Shown in pieces: positions 35,224-43,090 of a stretch of DNA of 64,000 bases. Each line of letters starts with the position of its first letter. The first letter of the stretch is position 1. The position numbers and the translations under genes were made by a program. The stretch is from Lachnospiraceae bacterium (lineage in GTDB: Bacteria; Bacillota; Clostridia; Lachnospirales; Lachnospiraceae), in contig JAAWBG010000065.1 in assembly GCA_022792535.1 (NCBI GenBank), forward strand, positions 1-64,000. The letters run 5' to 3'. The notes below the pieces were generated by a model, which was given only the letters and a program-made list of their open reading frames with translations, was not told where the DNA came from and did no database searches.

Positions 35224-36693
35224 TTATCCCAATAAAATATTTCCCATACAGAGTTTGTGCTGGGGATCAAAGAACTCTTTGATGGTTTTCTGAAGCTGGT
35301 ATTCTTCTTCTGATAAATATTTCCGCAAAAGAGGCTGTTTGATCTTTCCGACGCCGTTTTCAGCGCAGAGGCAGCCGCCCATCTTCAAGATTTTATCTGT
35401 CACCTGTTCCATAAGGGTTTGGGCCCTTTGAAATTCCTGGTAATCTTTTGGCAGGAAGTTAACGTGAAGACGGTTTTCTAAAATATGGCCGCAGATGGTG
35501 GCGGAAATGCCAGAATCACGGATGGCTTCCCGGTAAATATGGAAATATTCTGAAAACTGTGAGGAAGGCCCCGACAGGTCCAGAGGCAGTTTGTGAATCC
35601 TAGGATCCAGGCTGGAGGCAGAATGAATCCGTTGATTGATTTTTTCGGGAATAGAGTGACGCATGGAGCGAAAACGTTCTCTGTCAACGCTGGAATCAGA
35701 AGCCCAGGTGCGCTCTTCATCAGGAAAAAGCTCTAAGAGGGAGAAGAGCAGTGATTCTATGCTTTCTTCAGACTCAGAGGCAGCTTCCAGCAGAACAGCG
35801 CAGGAAGTTTCCGGCGGAAAATCAGGAAGAGCTTTTAAGACAGACTGCTCTTCTCTGGCTTCCTGAAGAAGGGCAAGGGAGGAAGCGTCAAAAAATTCAG
35901 CAGATAAGATTTTTTCAGCCTCCTCTTCCAGGGATTGAAGAGAGCGGGAGAATTCCATGGCTTCTGTTTCCTCCGAGAAGAAAAAGACCAAAGACCAGCG
36001 GACAGGAGGAATAGGGACTGCCTTTAATTTCAGGGAGACAAAGACCCCCAAGGTTCCTTCACTGCCTGCAAAAAGATCAATCAGATCCATTCCTACATGA
36101 GGAAGCAGCGGAATCCGGTCTCTTTTTTCCAGAAGAGGACGACAGGGAAGAAAGCCGCCTTTTGGGAGAGGACAGCCGGATTCTGTGAAAAAGTATTTAT
36201 TTCGGGGAATCGTAAGCAGAGTGTGATCTGGAGTGAGAACCTGAAGGGATACCACATGTTCCCTGCAGGAGCCATATTTAAGGGAAGTCAGACCCTTTGC
36301 ATTGCAGGCGAATGCTCCTCCGATGGTGGCAGTCTCTTCGGTAGGTTCCACAGGGAAAAACATATGTTCTTTTCCCAGACAGGCTTGAATGTCTTGCAGA
36401 AGAGCGCCGGATTCTGCGGTGATGAAGAAGCCTTCTTCCTGAGGAGAGACAGCGCCGATTTTTTGAAGATGGGTCAGGTTGAGAATGACCATGTCGCGGT
36501 TGTCATCTTTCTGAAAAGGAGAAGCTCCTCCCATAATGCCGGTTCTGCTTCCCTGGATGGTAAACTGTCCCTTTTCCTGCAGACAACTTTTCAATTCGTC
36601 AAGAGAGGCAGGAAAAGCGATTTTCTTACAGGTTCCTTCCAGGCCAGATTCATCTTTTAAATAATCTTTATAACTTTCATTCCATTCTGTCAT
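35224..36693 (-). CDS. FAD-binding alpha-hydroxyacid dehydrogenase (GlcD/D-lactate dehydrogenase type)
   Basis: 489-residue flavoprotein of the vanillyl-alcohol-oxidase fold. The FAD-binding half shows FTIQGSRTGIMGGASPF, the ETATIGGAFACNAKGLTSLKYGSCREHV block and FAGSEGTLGVFVSLKLK; the C-terminal substrate cap ends CAENGVGKIKQPLLRKYL and DPQHKLCMGNILLG. Third gene of the EtfB-EtfA-GlcD set, overlapping etfA by 17 bases with GGAGG before the start, so it probably passes electrons from a 2-hydroxyacid to the Etf pair, as in clostridial lactate dehydrogenase/Etf complexes. The substrate may be lactate, glycolate or glycerate. Confidence 0.85.
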   Translation of the reverse strand: MTEWNESYKDYLKDESGLEGTCKKIAFPASLDELKSCLQEKGQFTIQGSRTGIMGGASPFQKDDNRDMVILNLTHLQKIGAVSPQEEGFFITAESGALLQDIQACLGKEHMFFPVEPTEETATIGGAFACNAKGLTSLKYGSCREHVVSLQVLTPDHTLLTIPRNKYFFTESGCPLPKGGFLPCRPLLEKRDRIPLLPHVGMDLIDLFAGSEGTLGVFVSLKLKAVPIPPVRWSLVFFFSEETEAMEFSRSLQSLEEEAEKILSAEFFDASSLALLQEAREEQSVLKALPDFPPETSCAVLLEAASESEESIESLLFSLLELFPDEERTWASDSSVDRERFRSMRHSIPEKINQRIHSASSLDPRIHKLPLDLSGPSSQFSEYFHIYREAIRDSGISATICGHILENRLHVNFLPKDYQEFQRAQTLMEQVTDKILKMGGCLCAENGVGKIKQPLLRKYLSEEEYQLQKTIKEFFDPQHKLCMGNILLG

Positions 36694-37591
36694 GTTCTAT
36701 ATCCTCCAATTGTTGCTGCAATTCTTGCAAGATCAAGCTGCCGTCTCCCACAATTCCAATGTCACAGTTGGAAAAAATAGGAGCAGTTTCATCAGAGTTG
36801 ACAGCAATTATTTTTTTACTTTCCTGAATGCCGATCAAAAAGGCTGCCGCGCCGGATACGCCGATGGTAAGACAAAGCCAAGGGGCGCATAGATGTCCAG
36901 ACATTCCGATCAAATGCTGGGCGCCTAGGCGGCCATCCATAAATACAGGCCGGGAACATCCAACTTCACCGCCTAATATATGAGCGGTTTCTTGAAGCCT
37001 CAAGATTTCTTCTTTTTTGTTCAGGCCCCGTCCGCAGGCTAAAATTAATTTGGCATGAGGCAGATGATTTTCTTCCACAAAGGGCTCAGAGGCGGCAGGT
37101 CTGTATGCTGCTTCGTCAGATTCTCCAAAACATATGGGCAGAATCTTGGCGAAATCAGATTTGGACCGATCTTCTAAGTCCCCTTCCCGGTCTGCTATGG
37201 TAAGACAACAGGGGGTGTTTTCCGTGGAAAAAACGCCGGTTAGGTTCATATTGCAGATATGCTTGTACAGCATAGTTTCGTCCTTGAGCTGTTCCATCTG
37301 CCTGATATCTGTGAGAGAGGAAATCTGTTTTTCATAAGCCAGACGAGAAGCAAGTTCACATCCGTAATCGGTATGAGGAAACAAAAGAAAATCTGGCAGT
37401 TCTTCCTCAAAAAGAGTCAAAAGCGATTCCATATAGAAGAAAGGCAGCGTATCTTCGTCTCCTGTTAACTGGAAAAACAAAATGCTGGCTTCTGCCGAGG
37501 AAAGTTTTTGAGCCTCAAAATAAAGAGCTGATATATGAGGGCTGTTTTCATAATCGACGAGGGCGATCTTTAGAGTTCTCTGTGTCTGCAT
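36677..37591 (-). CDS. Electron transfer flavoprotein alpha subunit-like protein
   Basis: 304 residues. The C-terminal FAD-binding domain is clear: CSRPVFMDGRLGAQHLIGMSG, GVSGAAAFLIGIQESKKIIAVN and APIFSNCDIGIVGD, all EtfA hallmarks. The N-terminal half is divergent, with no ferredoxin extension. It overlaps the EtfB-like gene by 22 bases and the GlcD-like gene by 17. AAGGAGG precedes the start. It would form the electron-carrier heterodimer for the dehydrogenase encoded next. Confidence 0.82.
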   Translation of the reverse strand: MQTQRTLKIALVDYENSPHISALYFEAQKLSSAEASILFFQLTGDEDTLPFFYMESLLTLFEEELPDFLLFPHTDYGCELASRLAYEKQISSLTDIRQMEQLKDETMLYKHICNMNLTGVFSTENTPCCLTIADREGDLEDRSKSDFAKILPICFGESDEAAYRPAASEPFVEENHLPHAKLILACGRGLNKKEEILRLQETAHILGGEVGCSRPVFMDGRLGAQHLIGMSGHLCAPWLCLTIGVSGAAAFLIGIQESKKIIAVNSDETAPIFSNCDIGIVGDGSLILQELQQQLEDIEHDRME

Positions 37592-38379
37592 AAATCCTCC
37601 TTTTCGATGAGATCCAGGATCTTTTGAGCGGCTTCTTTTGAACTTAAATCTTTGTACAAGACTGGCTTGCGTTCAGACTGGTTTCGGAGCAGTTTTTTTG
37701 GCGAAGAAGCCTGGTGTTTTGGAGTGGAAAATTGATAGCAAGGGTATTCTTTTTTGGATGCAGACATTTTTTCCCGAAGAGTCGGGATCCGCAGATACGT
37801 TCCTTTACAGTTTCCGATCAGATAAAGAGCGGGAGCGGAGAGCTGATAAGTCAGCAATCGGTCCTTTTTTTGTGAGACCGCAGTGAGAAATTGAGGTTCT
37901 GCTTTCAGTGATATCACATTAGGAATTGCTGGAATTTTCAAACTCTGGGCCACAAAATAAGGAATCTGCCCACTGTTGAAAGGGGCGGCCTGCTGTCCAA
38001 ATAAAAGTATATCATATACTGTGGATTCCTGGTGAAGAAAAGACAGGATATCATCTGCAGTGGACATAGGAGAAAAACTGCCTTTGGAAGAGGGAGCAAG
38101 ACGTACCACTCTGTCAAATCCTACAGCGGACAAAGTTTTGAAGAAAGAAGAGTCGGGGTCTTCTGTGACGGTCAGTGCAGTGAGGTGTACCTCATGGCCA
38201 TACTGGGTAAAATCTTCCTTCATGCAAAGAGCCAGTTCCAGGGCAGACTCATCAAAACAATTTATAATCTGGCGCACATAGTCAAAGCCATCCCCATCTG
38301 GGGCGAAATCGTCCCAATCATTTGGAAGAATTTGTTCATAGTCGGTTACCATTTTAAAACATACAAGAATTTGTTTCAA
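37570..38379 (-). CDS. Electron transfer flavoprotein beta subunit-like protein
   Basis: 269 residues with the EtfB fold pattern: start MKQILVCFKMVTD, the CFDESALELALCMKE helix, DSSFFKTLSAVGFDRVVRL, YDILLFGQQA and the PAIPNVISL strand. The start codon is TTG at 38377-38379 with AGGAGG seven bases upstream. First gene of the minus-strand operon; the operator at 38404-38418 lies between its promoter and the start. Sequence is divergent from housekeeping EtfB, as its partner is. Confidence 0.82.
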   Translation of the reverse strand: MKQILVCFKMVTDYEQILPNDWDDFAPDGDGFDYVRQIINCFDESALELALCMKEDFTQYGHEVHLTALTVTEDPDSSFFKTLSAVGFDRVVRLAPSSKGSFSPMSTADDILSFLHQESTVYDILLFGQQAAPFNSGQIPYFVAQSLKIPAIPNVISLKAEPQFLTAVSQKKDRLLTYQLSAPALYLIGNCKGTYLRIPTLREKMSASKKEYPCYQFSTPKHQASSPKKLLRNQSERKPVLYKDLSSKEAAQKILDLIEKEDLCRHREL

Positions 38380-38403
38380 AAAAAGGCCTCCTTTCTGTTA
38401 AAT

Positions 38404-38456
38404 TAATTTATTCCGTACTTTAAGGATATCATAACATCCAGGTTGGGCACTGTCAA
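38404..38456 (-). promoter_or_regulatory. Promoter and operator of the etf/glcD operon
   Basis: Minus strand TTGACA (38456-38451), 17-base spacer, TATGAT (38433-38428). The 15-base operator TAATTTATTCCGTAC (38404-38418) begins about ten bases after the -10, a repressor position. The same 15 bases recur at 38506-38520 (inverted) and 38642-38656. Confidence 0.78.
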
Positions 38457-38461
38457 ACATA

Positions 38462-38520
38462 TTGACAAAAGTTTTGAATAGTGGTATTATAAATATGTCA
38501 ATAATGTACGGAATAAATTA
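38462..38520 (+). promoter_or_regulatory. Promoter and first operator of the glycerol oxidoreductase operon
   Basis: TTGACA (38462-38467), 17-base spacer, TATTAT (38485-38490), then the operator GTACGGAATAAATTA (38506-38520) just past the expected start site. It is divergent from the promoter at 38428-38456, with only 5 bases between the two -35 boxes. Confidence 0.78.
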
Positions 38521-38641
38521 CATTAAACCTTAAATGCAGAAGAAAGAGGGCTTTAGGGATAAAAAACATAGGTGAGAAGCAGTCCGCTGCAGGCGGAGAA
38601 TCCTGTTAATGTGGGTAATTTTCTTTTTTTTGCCAGTAAAG

Positions 38642-38656
38642 TAATTTATTCCGTAC
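38642..38656 (+). promoter_or_regulatory. Second operator of the glycerol oxidoreductase operon
   Basis: Third identical copy of TAATTTATTCCGTAC, within the full dyad AGTA-N10-TACT when extended on both sides. It lies 36 bases before the gene start and about 136 bases centre-to-centre from the previous copy, near 13 helical turns, so looping is possible. The leader between them (38521-38641) holds a TCCGC-TGCAG-GCGGA hairpin but no ORF. Confidence 0.72.
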
Positions 38657-38691
38657 TATAGAACAACATAAGAGAGAAAGGAGTGGATGGT

Positions 38692-40443
38692 ATGGTTTTG
38701 GACATGGTAAAGCAGATGCTCTCTGAAAGTTTTCCAGATGAAAATATTTCTCCCAGCATAGATGAAAGGAATATTGTAACCTTGCGGGGAGAATGTTCTG
38801 ACTGGAATACGCTGATCCAGATCGGCCATAAAGCAGCGGCAGTGGAGGGCGTGCGGAATGTAGTCAGTGAAATGACTGCAAAGGGAGTTACGATCCCAAG
38901 GAGAGATTACGAGCCTTTCCGGGAATCTGGAGAGAAAATCGGTGTAATCCGAAAGGCGGATGTGGTGATTATAGGAGCCGGTATCAGCGGCTGCGGCGTG
39001 GCACGGGAACTGTCCAGATATCCATTGAACATTGTGGTAGTAGAACGAGGAAATGACGTGGCTTCTGGAGCTTCCAGAGCCAACAATGGCTGTATTCATC
39101 ACGGACAGGAGTGTAAGTCAGGAACTTTGAAAACAAGGTTGAATGTGGAAGGCAATCGAGGATATCGAAGATGGGAAAAAGAACTGCACTTGAATGTGTT
39201 AGACTGCGGCGCCCTTCAGATTATTCAGGAAGAAAGCCAGATGCCAGAATTGAAAAAGAGGTATGAGACGGCCCTTAGAAACGATGTGGAAGGGGCAAAA
39301 ATACTGACCCCGGAAGAAACGAGAGAACTGGAGCCAGGGCTGGCAAAAACCAATGTCCCGATCTATGCAGCACTCTGGCTGCCTACTCAGCGGCAGATAG
39401 AACCTTATGAAACCTGTGTTGCCCTTGCAGAGAATGCCACTGTAAATGGCGTGGAATTTCTCTTTGGATGCGAAGTGGGAGATGTACTCACAGAGGATGG
39501 AAAGACAACTGGCATAGTGACCAGTCAAGGCATTATCCAGGCGCCTTATGTGATTAATGCAGCAGGTGTCTATGCAGACGATATTGCTAAAATGGCAGGA
39601 GATCAGTTTTATACCATTCATGGCAGAAAAGGAACCATCGTCATTATGGATAAGGCAAAAAAACCCTCTTATCCAAGACTGGTATCCCAGCTTACGCCAG
39701 AATACCATAAAGGGAAAAATGTGGAGTCAAAAGGAGGCGGAATGCATCCCACTCCTCATATGAACCTGTTATTAGGTCCTTCTGCAATGGAAGTTCCCGA
39801 TAAAGAGGACAACAGCACAACCAAAAAAGATCTGGATTATACAATGACCTGCAATCAGGATCCTAATATTACCAGTGCCGATACAATCCGTATTTTTGCA
39901 GGGGTGAGGCCGGCAGATTTTAAGGAAGACTTCATTGTGGAAATGTCGGAGATTACAGAGGGCTTTATCCATGTTGCAGCTATTCAATCTCCCGGACTGG
40001 CGTCTGCTCCAGCTATCGCCAAACGGGTGGTGAGGATTGTGACAGACGACTATAGAAAGAAAGGGAAAAATCTGATACCGAAAGCAGATTTTGTGGCAGA
40101 GCGGAAAGCAGGCGTCTGTTTCCATAAGTTAAGCCATGAGGAACAGGATAAATTGATAAAAAAGGATCCTCGTTATGGAAACATTATCTGCCGATGTGAA
40201 CAGATCTCAGAAGGAGAAATTTTAGACGCTATGCGAAGCCCGGTGCCGCCTCGGTCTGTGGACGCCATCAAACATCGGACCAGAGCCGGCATGGGAAGAT
40301 GCCAGGGCGGTTTCTGCCAGATCAAAGTAATCGAACTTTTGGCCAGAGAATTTGGAACAGAGTGGACCGATATCCATCTGCGGGGAGAAGATTCGCCGAT
40401 TCTTCTGGAAAAGAATAGAAAAGAAGCAGAGAAAGGACGGTGA
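38692..40443 (+). CDS. Glycerol-3-phosphate dehydrogenase-like flavoprotein with BON and BFD-type domains
   Basis: 583 residues in three parts. About 1-75 resembles a BON domain (GVRNVVSEMTAKGV). About 83-460 is a DAO-type FAD oxidoreductase with the dinucleotide motif VVIIGAGISGCGVARELSR and the GlpA/GlpO-like SGASRANNGCIHHGQ. The C-terminus has a four-cysteine BFD-like [2Fe-2S] motif (CRCEQIS and GRCQGGFC). The family oxidises sn-glycerol-3-phosphate to dihydroxyacetone phosphate. It is first of a unit with the NADH/FAD-type oxidoreductase and DUF1667 genes, a recurring anaerobic trio linked to glycerol kinase. The ATG at 38692 has AAAGGAG eight bases before it; a GTG three codons upstream overlaps that site. 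Confidence 0.85.
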   Translation: MVLDMVKQMLSESFPDENISPSIDERNIVTLRGECSDWNTLIQIGHKAAAVEGVRNVVSEMTAKGVTIPRRDYEPFRESGEKIGVIRKADVVIIGAGISGCGVARELSRYPLNIVVVERGNDVASGASRANNGCIHHGQECKSGTLKTRLNVEGNRGYRRWEKELHLNVLDCGALQIIQEESQMPELKKRYETALRNDVEGAKILTPEETRELEPGLAKTNVPIYAALWLPTQRQIEPYETCVALAENATVNGVEFLFGCEVGDVLTEDGKTTGIVTSQGIIQAPYVINAAGVYADDIAKMAGDQFYTIHGRKGTIVIMDKAKKPSYPRLVSQLTPEYHKGKNVESKGGGMHPTPHMNLLLGPSAMEVPDKEDNSTTKKDLDYTMTCNQDPNITSADTIRIFAGVRPADFKEDFIVEMSEITEGFIHVAAIQSPGLASAPAIAKRVVRIVTDDYRKKGKNLIPKADFVAERKAGVCFHKLSHEEQDKLIKKDPRYGNIICRCEQISEGEILDAMRSPVPPRSVDAIKHRTRAGMGRCQGGFCQIKVIELLAREFGTEWTDIHLRGEDSPILLEKNRKEAEKGR

Positions 40444-40447
40444 TTTT

Positions 40448-41695
40448 ATGGAGAAGATGAAAGTAGATCTGGCCGTAATCGGGGGAGGACCGGCCGGAAT
40501 GGCCGCTGCCTTAGAAGCAAAACGCCAGGGCGTGGAAAAAGTTGTTATTATCGAGAGAGATAAAAAACTAGGAGGCATTCTGCAGCAGTGTATCCATGAT
40601 GGTTTCGGTCTCCATCGCTTTGGCGAAAGGCTGGCAGGAACAGAATATGCCCAACGGTTTATTGATCAGGTAAAAGAGACGGATATCCAGGTGTTTTTAG
40701 AGACAATGGTCATTGAGATGACTGCTGATCGGGAAATTTATGCCTGCGGTAAGAAACATGGAATGCTGCATATTTCCTGTGGAGCCATTGTGGAGGCCAT
40801 GGGATGCAGGGAGAGAACTGCAAGCCAGGTATCTTTGTATGGCAAGCGGCCAGCCGGGGTATACACAGCAGGAAGCGTACAGAGATTCATCAATATGGAA
40901 GGGTATCTTCCAGGAAAGGAAGCAGTGATCTTAGGCTCTGGAGATATCGGATTGATTATGGCAAGAAGAATGACCTTGGAGGGAATCCATGTCAAAGGCG
41001 TGTACGAGGTGATGAGTTCTCCAGGAGGATTGACCAGAAATATCGTACAATGTCTGGATGATTATGATATTCCGCTGACCTTGTCGGCGACAGTCAATGA
41101 GATTCACGGCAAAGAGCGCATCGAAGGCGTGACCATTGCAAAATTAGATGAAAACCGCAATGTGATAGAAGGAACAGAGGAATATGTATCTTGCGATCTG
41201 CTGGTACTTGCAGTAGGACTGATTCCAGAAAACGAATTGTCCAAAGGAGCAGGCATCACTTTGGATGGAAAGACAAAGGGTCCGGTTCTGGATGAAAATT
41301 TCATGACAGATGTTCCTGGTATCTATGCGGCTGGAAATGTAAGCGTGGTCTATGATTTAGTGGATTACGTGTCACAGTCTGGAGAGATTGCCGCAAGAGG
41401 CGCCGCCTCATATCTGAAGGGAGAGGGTTCTGCAGGGAAAGAGTGGAATCATGTGGCTGCTGGCGAAAATGTAAACTTTGTAGTTCCATCGAAAGTCAGT
41501 CAGGGCGACAAAGAGAAAGTATCCTTCTTCCTGCGGGTAACCAAACCTTTGAAAAAGAGTAAGGTGGAGGTAATGCAAAATGGCGTTGTGCTGGCTTCTA
41601 AACAGATTATGCATGGAGCACCGCCAGAAATGGTTGCCATAGACAGTCCTGTCAGTGGAGAAGGAACCATTACAGTCTGTGTCAGGGAGGTGTAA
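40448..41695 (+). CDS. NAD(P)/FAD-dependent oxidoreductase of the glycerol-3-phosphate cluster
   Basis: 415 residues. The FAD motif VDLAVIGGGPAGMAAALEAKRQG stands at the N-terminus, the second dinucleotide motif VILGSGDIGLIMARRM at about residue 160, and the FAD-closing ENFMTDVPGIYAAGNVSVVYDLVDYVSQSG near 280-310. Cys-containing IHDGFGLHRFGE and CRERT motifs are conserved in this group. It probably takes electrons from the upstream flavoprotein and the DUF1667 protein to NAD(P) or another carrier. It starts 4 bases after the previous stop with GAAAGGACGG before it. Confidence 0.85.
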   Translation: MEKMKVDLAVIGGGPAGMAAALEAKRQGVEKVVIIERDKKLGGILQQCIHDGFGLHRFGERLAGTEYAQRFIDQVKETDIQVFLETMVIEMTADREIYACGKKHGMLHISCGAIVEAMGCRERTASQVSLYGKRPAGVYTAGSVQRFINMEGYLPGKEAVILGSGDIGLIMARRMTLEGIHVKGVYEVMSSPGGLTRNIVQCLDDYDIPLTLSATVNEIHGKERIEGVTIAKLDENRNVIEGTEEYVSCDLLVLAVGLIPENELSKGAGITLDGKTKGPVLDENFMTDVPGIYAAGNVSVVYDLVDYVSQSGEIAARGAASYLKGEGSAGKEWNHVAAGENVNFVVPSKVSQGDKEKVSFFLRVTKPLKKSKVEVMQNGVVLASKQIMHGAPPEMVAIDSPVSGEGTITVCVREV

Positions 41696-41698
41696 AAA

Positions 41699-42049
41699 AT
41701 GGCTGAGTATACCTGTATTGTATGTCCCTTGAGCTGCCAGCTTGCCGTATCGGAAGAAAATGGAGAGGTAGTAGTAAAGGGGAATGGATGTAAGCGGGGA
41801 GAAGCACATGGGAAAAACGAATATTTGAATCCTATGCGGATGATTACTTCTACTGTAGTAATTGCAAACAGAGAAGAAAAGAGACTGGCAGTGATCTCCC
41901 GCGGAGAGGTGCCCAAAAAGATGGTTCCAGAATGTTTAGAAGAAATTTACCGGACTGCTGTGGAAGCTCCGGTTTCCTGCGGAGATGTGATTATAAAAGA
42001 TGTCTGTCATACAGGAGTGGACATTGTAAGCACTGTTACCATCGAATAA
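41699..42049 (+). CDS. DUF1667 protein (cysteine-rich redox partner)
   Basis: 116 residues. N-terminal CIVCPLSCQL and later GNGCKRG give a four-cysteine cluster likely to bind an iron-sulfur centre or zinc; the C-terminal half holds PVSCGDVIIKDVCHTGVDIVST, as in DUF1667. Family members nearly always stand beside the two oxidoreductases found upstream here, so it is probably a small electron-carrying subunit of that complex; no activity has been shown for the family to my knowledge. It starts 3 bases after the previous stop. Confidence 0.85.
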   Translation: MAEYTCIVCPLSCQLAVSEENGEVVVKGNGCKRGEAHGKNEYLNPMRMITSTVVIANREEKRLAVISRGEVPKKMVPECLEEIYRTAVEAPVSCGDVIIKDVCHTGVDIVSTVTIE

Positions 42050-42133
42050 CGCACTTGTCCCTTGAAAAATTGTATAATTCTGGTAGTATTTTACTTAAGA
42101 GTAAAAATACAAAAGATCGAAGTGGGAGGAATT

Positions 42134-43063
42134 ATGCAGAACGCGAATTTATTTTACCAGAAAAATGCTCTGGTAACGATTATGATGGCAAGGGATATTG
42201 TGAATAAAGAGCCGGGAGATAAGATGATTCCGATTGCAGAGTATGAGAGAAGCTGCGGATTTTCCAGATGGACGATTCAGACTGCAATCAAAACATTACT
42301 GGACAATGACTGTATGGTAGTGGAGAAATATGGTCCTAAGGGAACATTTTTGTCAAAAATCAATTATGAGAAATTGTGGACCTTTACAGACTGGGACCCA
42401 TTGCTGGGCTGTGTTCCTGTTTCCACAAGCTGTGCGTTAAGCGGTCTGCTTACAGGAACCAATATCGTCCTGAAACAAAAAGGGATTCCCTTTAATTTTT
42501 CTTTTATGACGCCGGTTAAGAACCGCCTGCTTTCCCTAGACAGAGGGAGATGCAATTTTGTGATCACAACGAAGCTGGCCTATGAGATTGGAAAAGAAAT
42601 GTGCCCTAATATCCGGCTGGCAATGGAATTGAAAAATTGTAAATATAATCTGGGTTATAGTGTTTACTATAATACGGAGCGGTTTCAGGGAGTGGAAGAC
42701 GGTATGAGCATCGGCATCTATGAGAGCGCGCTGGAACAGAAATATCTGTCAAATCTAATCTGCGAAGGTAAGAAGGTGGAGAAAAAGTATTTGTATTATC
42801 ATGAAACCTACAATGCCTTTGCGCGGGGAGAAATAGACATGGTGGTACAGAGAAGCGACTGTGAAGATTATCGGATCTATAGGGAAAAAAGTGTGGGTTT
42901 GAGCTATCTGGGCTTAGATGAAACAATCATGACGCCAGTAGTTCTTGTAAATAAAGATGATTATGGAATAGAGGAATTAATAAAGAACAATATCAATATT
43001 GCAGAGATGGCTGCTATTCAGGAAAAGGTCATGCAAGGCAAGATGGAGCCATCCTACTATTAA
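42134..43063 (+). CDS. YhfZ-like GntR-type transcriptional regulator
   Basis: 309 residues. The N-terminal 75 residues form a winged helix (MIPIAEYERSCGFSRWTIQTAIKTLLDNDCMVVEKYGPKGTFL); the rest resembles the YhfZ C-terminal ligand-binding domain, related to periplasmic binding folds (GLLTGTNIVLKQKGIPFNFSFM, MSIGIYESALEQKYL). It lies inside the glycerol oxidoreductase operon and is the best candidate for the protein that binds the AGTA-N10-TACT sites. GGGAGG precedes the ATG at 42134. A short hairpin and a TATAAT at about 42073 lie upstream, so it may have a minor promoter of its own. Confidence 0.78.
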   Translation: MQNANLFYQKNALVTIMMARDIVNKEPGDKMIPIAEYERSCGFSRWTIQTAIKTLLDNDCMVVEKYGPKGTFLSKINYEKLWTFTDWDPLLGCVPVSTSCALSGLLTGTNIVLKQKGIPFNFSFMTPVKNRLLSLDRGRCNFVITTKLAYEIGKEMCPNIRLAMELKNCKYNLGYSVYYNTERFQGVEDGMSIGIYESALEQKYLSNLICEGKKVEKKYLYYHETYNAFARGEIDMVVQRSDCEDYRIYREKSVGLSYLGLDETIMTPVVLVNKDDYGIEELIKNNINIAEMAAIQEKVMQGKMEPSYY

Positions 43064-43090
43064 TTCTCTCTTCAAAGAGGAGGAAAAAGA

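Noticed and set aside
36097-36660. A 187-residue plus-strand ORF inside the GlcD-like gene
   Set aside because: Antisense shadow; the minus-strand protein has clear FAD-domain motifs along its entire length.
38521-38641. Possible riboswitch in the leader before the glycerol-3-phosphate operon
   Set aside because: Only a single 5-bp hairpin is seen; no core of a known cobalamin, glycine or FMN riboswitch could be matched.
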